DNA from: Gymnopus androsaceus JB14
Taxonomy: Eukaryota > Basidiomycota > Agaricomycetes > Agaricales > Omphalotaceae
Length of the DNA stretch: 64,000 nucleotides
Direction of reading: 5' to 3'
NCBI GenBank assembly: GCA_009733575.1
Contig: ML769459.1
Span: 62,001 to 126,000 of the forward strand
The notes beneath the pieces were generated by a model. That model ran no database searches. It was not told where the DNA came from and saw nothing but the letters and a program-made list of their open reading frames with translations. The first letter of the stretch is position 1. Each line of letters begins with the position of its first letter. Positions 57,810 to 64,000 of the stretch are shown one piece after another. The translations under genes were made by a program, and so were the position numbers.

Positions 57810-58904
57810 AGCAGTGACGCTGAATTTGCTTCTCATGTGAACAGTATATTTCTTTTTTTTTCTGTTTGAGGATTGGTTGTATTTATTTATATATATTGTA
57901 ATAGGTAGATACGTATGTATTTATCGGGCATCCATAGGATCATATCAGTCCCCAAAACAGCCTTCTTGCCAAGCGTTAGGACGTCTGAAATTCTGAATAA
58001 TCTGGACACGGATTTTGGCTGAAAACGCCCACCGACAGGTTTCTTGATAACTATACGAAAGGCAATTTAATCTACTCAAAGCCGTCGAGTCTGAAAGACG
58101 ACCATCTCATTCCTCACTGGCTTTTTATGATCACTTGTTATTCCCAGCACGGTCTGAGATTTCAGCTTCAAGTTTATCACACGAACGACTCCTCCATCAT
58201 TGCTATGCTTTCGAATGGCGTACCCTCTCCATTGGCTAGTCGGAAAGATATTCGGCAACCGTAAATTAAATGGCCCGACTCGAAGACATGTTCCGCCGCC
58301 TACAGCATCCTGATGAATATGATTTAGGGTAGTACAGTTCAAAGTTGCTTTTTTAAATTCATATATTCTGTAGGCGGGGATCTTAGGTGGTCAGAGAGCA
58401 TCTCCCGCCATTTCATTCTGCCTTTAAGTAGTATAAGACCCATGATGATACACCCTGATTGCATACCCCAGTTCGGACAAAATACTCCCGTAGTACCGCC
58501 AATAGATAGGAAATTTCAGAGCTAAGAAGCAGTGTCTAGGTTAAATCAAGCTAGCAGCCTGATTTAACTGAGGCAAGTCCTCTGCCACTGAGTCCATGAT
58601 AGAACGTGGCTATCTATGTATATATATCTTTGCTTACGATTTTCCCCTTTCACGTAAGTACTAACTTGGTTAATCAGATCAGGGTAATATGTAGCTCATT
58701 GAAAGTAGATAAACATCGTATAGTAGATGTACTGAAAGTAACTAAAACTGTACAGAAACCTCGAGACGTCAGCGCTTAGGACGCGTTGACGAAAATAGCA
58801 ATTATCCTTCCACATTTGGAGCATTCTCCGGGCGTTTCCGTGATGATCAACCCCGCAACATGAGATATGTATGATGCAATTTTCCTTTTCTCCACTTTCA
58901 CTCC
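57810..58904. other. gene-free stretch
   Basis: About 1.1 kb with no recognisable exon chain. An open frame on the minus strand (58076-58342) has no family look. A 'gtatatatatc' near 58617-58627 is TATA-like. I see no repeats or RNA genes. Confidence 0.45.
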
Positions 58905-60180
58905 ATGACTCTTTTCTTTCTCTTAGCTATTCCTAGTTTAACACTTGCTTCTAATGAAGCTCTCCTGCACCGAAGCTACGCCTTCTACAGGCTATTACGA
59001 TCCTTCCAATGGAGGTGGTTCCATGTTGACGGTATAGTACAATCTCTTCTCGGAACAAGAACGTGATCCTCAATATAGTCGTATCGCATAGACCGTAGAA
59101 GATACCAGTCCCCTTTGGTCAAAGTGAACCCATAAACATGATTATCTCGGCCAACTCTGACCCTGCCGTGCTGGAAAACAATACAAACACCGGAGGATTG
59201 CAGAATTATTTCAAGTTAGTGGGCTGAGTTCATGATCCGATGAAATAAGCGCTTCGCTGAATAGCCTCTAATTATCATGATATAGTTCTTTGGGTTTCGC
59301 GAGCGAGTGTTTGGGGTTTCATCTAGGTGATGACCAGCAGGCGAATCTGGGCGACGGGAATGGATTGAGTTCGTGTCTTGCTTTGAAGATGATCAAAAGA
59401 AGGCTGAGTTTATGCGCGAAATAGTCAACCAGACTGCTGTTATGCGGTGGGACTATGGGGATGTTGCGGTGAGTCTTGAATCGCGAAATAAATTGGCGTC
59501 AGTATCGGCGTACTAACTTAGTACCGCGATAGACAGGAACTTGCGAAGAGACATTGGATGGCGGTTAGTTCAAGTTTAAATGCTAACTAAAAATGGCTTA
59601 TCTTCTACTACCGCCATTGCATAGGAAACCATTTCCGATATTGGGTTCAGAACGGAAGCTCTGCAGATAGTAACGCGATCTTTATGGCTGCGTCATACGA
59701 GTTACCAGCATCCAGTACGTTACATTGTATTCGTATTTCATCCTTTCTCTCACATGCTTCGATTCAGGCAATCATGATATCGTTGTGAACGGCTACAACC
59801 TTGGTCGAGACTATATCGTCGGTAACATAACCAACTCTACTATCCCGACTGAAAGTCTTAGCAATTCATCGACGTATTCCGGAGCGACTTCATTTAATGG
59901 CTTCAACTATTCCACTTCCATTCAATACGTCTCTGGCTTATTGCCGAACACCAGTATTGGGATTAACCATAACTTGACAGTAGCCACAGACGGCGAGAAT
60001 GCGATAGATGGGCTTGTGGCCGTTCTGACTGTCAAGATTACTGCATCGAACAATACCAATTCGAGCTCGACGTCTACTAGTACTGCTCCTTCGAGCAACA
60101 GCAGTAATGGTGCCCTTCCTTCATCGAAGCCGTCATTACTACCGTTTGTAGTTATTGCAGGACTGGCGGCCTGTTTCTAA
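58905..60180 (+). CDS. secreted, probably GPI-anchored protein of unknown function
   Basis: The ATG at 58905 opens a signal peptide (MTLFFLLAIPSLTLA). A 40-nt intron, or a frame lesion, is needed to reach TPSTGYYDPSNGGGSMLT. Further exons read PFGQSEPINMIISANSDPAVL, GGLQNYF, a cluster with ASECLG-type Cys and DGNG motifs near 59300-59360, NQTAVMRWDYGDV, CEETLDGGNHFRYWVQNG, and AIFMAASYELPASSNHDIVVNGYNLGRDYIVGNI. A Ser/Thr/Asn-rich tail with many N-glycosylation sites leads to a C-terminal hydrophobic segment (LLPFVVIAGLAACF), the layout of a GPI-anchored surface protein. I know similar proteins only as uncharacterised mushroom proteins. Confidence 0.68.
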
Positions 60181-60317
60181 AGCGTCGCTCTCGGACATGG
60201 ACACTTTTTTTTTGTATACTTACTGTCATTACCTGTATTGGACAAAAGATTTTTCTCTTTGCATGGTATGGATACAATATGGCTAGCTGTACAGATATAT
60301 AAGCATTACAAGTTCGA

Positions 60318-61309
60318 CTAGTGCATCCCGTATTCCTCTGCCATGCCTCTGGTCATTCTGCGACCGGGCGGCATCATTCCAGGAGATCCCATTCCAGCCA
60401 TTCCGCCAGCCATTCCCATTGCAGGGTTTTGATGTCCATAGTCTATACCCATATTACCCATGCCTCCGCCCATATTACCCATTACTGCCATCGGGCTGCC
60501 CATATTACCCATGCCCATTCCACCTGCCATGCCCATGCCTCCCATACCTCCGCCCATACCGCCTCCCATTCCAGGGTTCATGCCTCCTACCATTCCGCCT
60601 CCTCCCATGTTCATTGGCATCCGTGCAGGCGAACCGTCATGTCTTCCGTACTGATTCGGAGGCATCATGCCAGGTCCTCCAGGCGTAAAAGGTCCTGGCC
60701 CTGGTCCTCTCATAACGGAAGGTGAGTTGGGATATGGATAATTTACCGATGGAGGAGGTCCGCCGTGGCCTGGATGACGGACCTGCATAGGCGTATGGAA
60801 AGATTGGGCTTGGGCTTGAGCTTGGGCTTGAGCCTGCCGTTGTTGCTCTTCCTGCTGCTCCTGCTCCGAAGGACCATTTTCCTCTTCGAATTGCTTCTGA
60901 GCTGATTCTCGAAGAGCAGTAGGATCATAGTATAGCTCGGAATATTCTTCTACTTGGAATCTAAGGTGCTCATAAATATCTGAGCATCTGGGGTAGCAAG
61001 TATTTATTTGCTCACTGTTGCGTACCGACGTCCCATTGAGGACCTCGTTCGGCTCTGGCAGTGAGTAGCAGCGAATTCCAATCACTGGCACTTTCCTAGA
61101 AGGCTGTTGATTGAACTAGATAATTGAAATGAAAAAGTTGTACAAACGATTGCTTGGGCCATTTCATGGGTAGATTGGTGAACATCCGCGCGGATGCTTG
61201 AGCTATTAGCCTGGCTCTCTACCTCTTCTTTGAGTTTTCCTGTAATCTTTTGGGCATTGTGCCTTGGAACCTTGACTTTGATTACTCCAACTGGTTTACC
61301 TGGAGCCAT
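60318..61309 (-). CDS. Gly/Met-rich C-terminal protein of unknown function
   Basis: Starts at 61309 (MAPGKPVGVIKVKVPRHNAQKI). Short exons follow (HEMAQAIV; FLESASDWNSLLLTARAERGPQWDVG), then CSDIYEHLRFQVEEYSELYYDPTALRESAQKQFEEEN and an Ala-Gln repeat. The C-terminal 140 residues are made almost wholly of Gly, Met, Pro and Asn (GGGMGGGMGGMGMAGG type), ending EEYGMH at 60318-60320. The N-terminal 100 residues look helical and conserved. The low-complexity tail suggests a nuclear or RNA-associated protein, but that is inference. The promoter is shared with the next gene, 58 bp between starts. Confidence 0.62.
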
Positions 61310-61367
61310 GGAGGAGAAGAGCAAGTATGTGAGCACGTGGCCAGGTTGCTTCTTGTTCATTATTATT
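61310..61367. promoter_or_regulatory. 58-bp divergent intergenic region between two start codons
   Basis: The starts at 61309 (minus) and 61368 (plus) are only 58 bp apart, so both transcripts must begin within this stretch or inside each other's leader. No TATA box is visible. Confidence 0.5.
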
Positions 61368-63595
61368 ATGTCGCGTAGAGGCGCGACGCCGTCTTACGAA
61401 TCCTCTCAGCAAAGCCACATCGACGATCTTGTCCAACGAAACCGCGCATCCGAGCATGCTCACCGGAAACTCAAAGAAGAGCTCACGCAGGAAAAGGCCA
61501 GAGCCAAACTCGCGATTCAAGACATTCAGAACAAGTTACACGCTGAGAAACGAGAGTGGCGTGAAGCTTGCGATACGCTTCAAACCTGCAATCGTATTCA
61601 CCAGTTGCGCTTGCAGGCAGAGCTAGAAAAGGGAAAATACCAATTGCTGGTCGAGCAGGAGTTGCTTAGAAAGGAAAAGGTTGCTGCTTTGCAGAGGGAA
61701 CTCGCAATCACCAAATTCCAGGCCCAGGAGACTTCCTTGGAGCACAGGATCGAGGATTTGGAGGACAAGCTTGCGAAACTAGGGCAGCAGCTCCAAGATG
61801 AGAAGCATGCCTCAAAGGCTCAAATATTGAAGCTTGTTACTCATATGCAGACGCAGGAAAAGGAACTTGAGGCTGCTGAAGAAGCAAGGGCTGATAATCA
61901 AGTGCGTTTTATCAGGACGAAATCTCATTTGTGTACATATTCATAATTTCAAGTTACCAGGCTGAACTCGACGGCCTACATAGGGCGAACGCCGAATCAC
62001 AGGTCTCCTCTGACTCGCTCGGCGTGAAGCTAGAGCGCACGACATTACAGCTTGACGGAGCACGGTCCAAAAATGCTGATTTGGAACGAGCAAACGAGGA
62101 GCTCAAGCTCTCAAACGAGGAATTGAAGCGGCAGGTTGCAAAGTGGCAATCTCTGGAAAGTAAAGGCGGCACGGAGATGGAAACATCGCGCAAGAAGCGA
62201 GTAGAGCTGGAAGTCCAGCTCCAAGCTGTTCAGAACCAACTCACAAAGCGCGAAGAGGAAGATGCAAAGATGCAGAAGAGATTGGAGAAATCCAAACAGC
62301 GTATTCAAGAATGGCAGGTATGTTGTGTTATTTTTTCGTCTCTCTTCTTGTCTCATCGCTATAGTAGGAACATGCAACTTCATACCAAGGAGGAAGCGGA
62401 AGAATGGAAGAAAAAGTATGGAAGACTGGAGAGGGATATGAAGAAGTTCGCAGCTCTCAAGCAAACCCGAGATACGGTTCGTGATCCACTGCTCTTTGTA
62501 CTCTATATGCGCCTCTGAAACCTTCTTCAGGTCCCCCCTACCGACTCTGAGGAAGAAATTGCTCAGGCTATGACTCAGACTGTCCCTCCATCATCTCCTG
62601 CTCCCCCAGTCGGAACTTCTCGGCGGAAACCTCCCTCGTCCAAACCAGCTCCCCGCCAAACGCACAAGGGCGCCGTACCAGCTGCCGCCACTTCGTCGTC
62701 GCATACTCCTCCGGAGGTAGATGCAGACGAGGAAGTCACAGTTGTTGCTCCTACACGGGGGAAAGGCAAAGGCAAGGCCAAAGCGACCGAGACGGAAAGT
62801 GACGCAGGAACAGAGGCTGAGCAACATCGGAAGCAGAGGAAGCCCAAGTCGAAACAGGCTGCTTCTGGTAGTGGAACTGGCTCGGAGATTGAAGCTGTTG
62901 CCCCTACACGGGGAAAAGGCAAAGGCAAGGCCAAAGCGATCGAGACGGAAAGTGACGCAGGAACAGAGACTGAGCCACGTCGGAAGCAGAGGAAGCCCAA
63001 GTCGAAACAGCCTTCTGGTAATGGGAGTGGCTCGGAGATTGAAGTTCTCTCCGCGGAGGACTCCACGGCGGCTGCTGGAAAGCGAAATGGACCTAAAGCT
63101 AGAAAAGAGGCGGAAGTTGAGCGCAAAGGGAAGCGGAAGGCTACTTCACCTCCTGCGGATGATGGTAGTAGGGAGCCGTCAGAGGCCCCTCTAAAGAGAA
63201 CCAAACGAAACGACGATACGGAACAACCTAAACCTAAACCCAATGGACGAGGAGGTAGAGGGAAGGCTGCTGCTGCTGCTGCTCCATCTCGCGCAGAGAG
63301 TACCGCTTCAACTGTTACAGTGGAACCCGAGGCTGGAGGTTCAGGCAGTCAGAAACCTGTGGCGTCAAAGAAGCGGAAGATTAATGTGTTCCAACCGCCA
63401 GGGAATAAGACGAATCTCTCGGATTTCAATTTTGGATCTCAGGTGTGTCTGTACCGTCATGCAGTTTTTTTTTTCATCGCTAATTTTTCTTCATTTTAGG
63501 GAAGCGTAATTCCTTCGGTGCTGTCCCCTTTGAAACCACAAGATGCTGTTCCAGCACGTTCTATGAGTTTTTTAGGGTCGTTGTTGAGACGTTAA
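61368..63595 (+). CDS. long coiled-coil protein with basic repetitive C-terminus
   Basis: Starts at 61368 (MSRRGATPSYESSQQSH). Residues from about 15 to 370 are almost continuous heptad-type coiled coil (KLKEELTQEKARAKLAIQDIQ..., ELDGLHRANAESQ..., EELKLSNEELKRQVAKWQSLE). A Lys/Arg/Ser-rich region follows with two copies of a 51-residue repeat (62741-63040) and several NLS-like clusters (KRNGPKARK, GKRKATSPP, KKRKINVF). The C-terminus LSDFNFGSQ / GSVIPSVLSPLKPQ...SFLGSLLRR ends at TAA 63593-63595. Introns lie near 61901-61960, 62318-62364, 62478-62530 and 63442-63500. Splicing the second at GTATGT/TAG loses the frame by one base, while retention keeps it open. Probably a nuclear structural or chromosome-associated protein; the family is unknown to me. 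Confidence 0.65.
62741..63040 (+). repeat. two in-frame copies of a 51-codon repeat
   Basis: Units begin at 62741 and 62894 and encode (V/A)VAPTRGKGKGKAKA..ETESDAGTE, then RKQRKPKSKQ and GSEIE. DNA identity is high with a small length difference near the end (AASGSGT versus PSGNGS). The unit is rich in Lys-Gly and acidic blocks. Confidence 0.85.
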
Positions 63596-64000
63596 ATATG
63601 TTCAATTCCATGTTGATGTTCTTACTTGCCTACGTTCCACTGTAAGACTAAATCCCAACAATCCGAATTGAGACACACTACTGAGATGCAATGATATACC
63701 TAGTCAACCCTTGAAGTTGGAGACCATAATCCGCTTCTCAATGTCAATTACTTTTCCATATTAGTGGTATAGATAATTTCTCTTGTATTGCAAAACAAAA
63801 GGATAGATGGACAACTATGGATAAATAAGTTACAGTAATACTAAAGTACTACTAAAGTGCTGTCGCCGCATCATGAAACTCCTCCCAACGTGAAAAAGCG
63901 TGATTGGAGCGATTAAAGAGGCTTTATCCATCTGAACAACCAAGAACCAAGTATGGTTGCACCTCGACCCGAGCTCCAAGGTGAAGCAAGACGCCAACAC
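63596..64000. other. 3' flank to the window edge
   Basis: About 400 bp with no recognisable exon, repeat or RNA gene. Confidence 0.4.

Noticed and set aside
60321..60725. Plus-strand open frames rich in His, Ser and Pro opposite the Gly/Met-rich gene
   Set aside because: They are antisense shadows of the low-complexity GGM coding sequence.

Overview
The window is nuclear DNA of a filamentous basidiomycete, most likely an Agaricomycete. Genes on both strands are split by many short GT-AG introns (mostly about 45-70 nt), intergenic spaces are small, and several families typical of mushrooms occur: a FunK1 kinase, a DUF6593 protein, F-box/LRR genes, a CHAT-domain protein and paralogous orphan families.

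Region by region: 1-6.3 kb holds the 3' end of a CHAT-domain (caspase-like) gene, a vacuolar Ca2+/H+ exchanger and the COX4 subunit of cytochrome oxidase. 6.3-16.4 kb has a long gene-poor stretch with a perfect hairpin insertion, two secreted-protein genes (one with a duplicated Cys-containing module), a small membrane-protein gene and a Gln-rich orphan. 16.6-26.8 kb carries an exo-1,3-beta-glucanase (GH5) with an apparent frameshift, an orphan membrane protein, an F-box protein, an MDR reductase, ribosomal protein uL1/L10a and a DUF6593 protein. 27-32.6 kb is a paralogous pair of orphan genes, both ending in a CaaX-like box, flanking a broken FunK1 kinase.

32.8-42.1 kb is the most striking part: a tandem segmental duplication. 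Each unit carries an orphan single-pass membrane-protein gene. The left unit ends inside a truncated 5' copy of the DnaJ (DNAJC17/Cwc23-like) gene whose intact version closes the right unit. The left membrane-protein copy has a disabled 3' end, and the left unit also holds an F-box/LRR pseudogene split by a short inverted-repeat element.

42-64 kb contains the intact DNAJC17-like gene, an ataxin-2/PBP1 homologue, a 348-bp inverted-repeat element next to a second, dead copy of the exchanger's 3' end, the spindle-checkpoint kinase BUB1, a Ser/Pro-rich orphan, an aldo/keto reductase with an extra N-terminal domain, a GPI-type secreted protein, a Gly/Met-rich protein and a coiled-coil protein with an internal 51-residue repeat.

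The genes do not form one pathway; most are housekeeping or orphan genes in ordinary eukaryotic order. Several otherwise well-conserved genes show single-base frame breaks, so either the consensus sequence carries indel errors or several genes are recent pseudogenes. I found no CRISPR array, operon, rRNA, convincing tRNA or virus-like gene, and no clearly new multi-gene system. Splice sites were assigned by eye from frame continuity and family knowledge.
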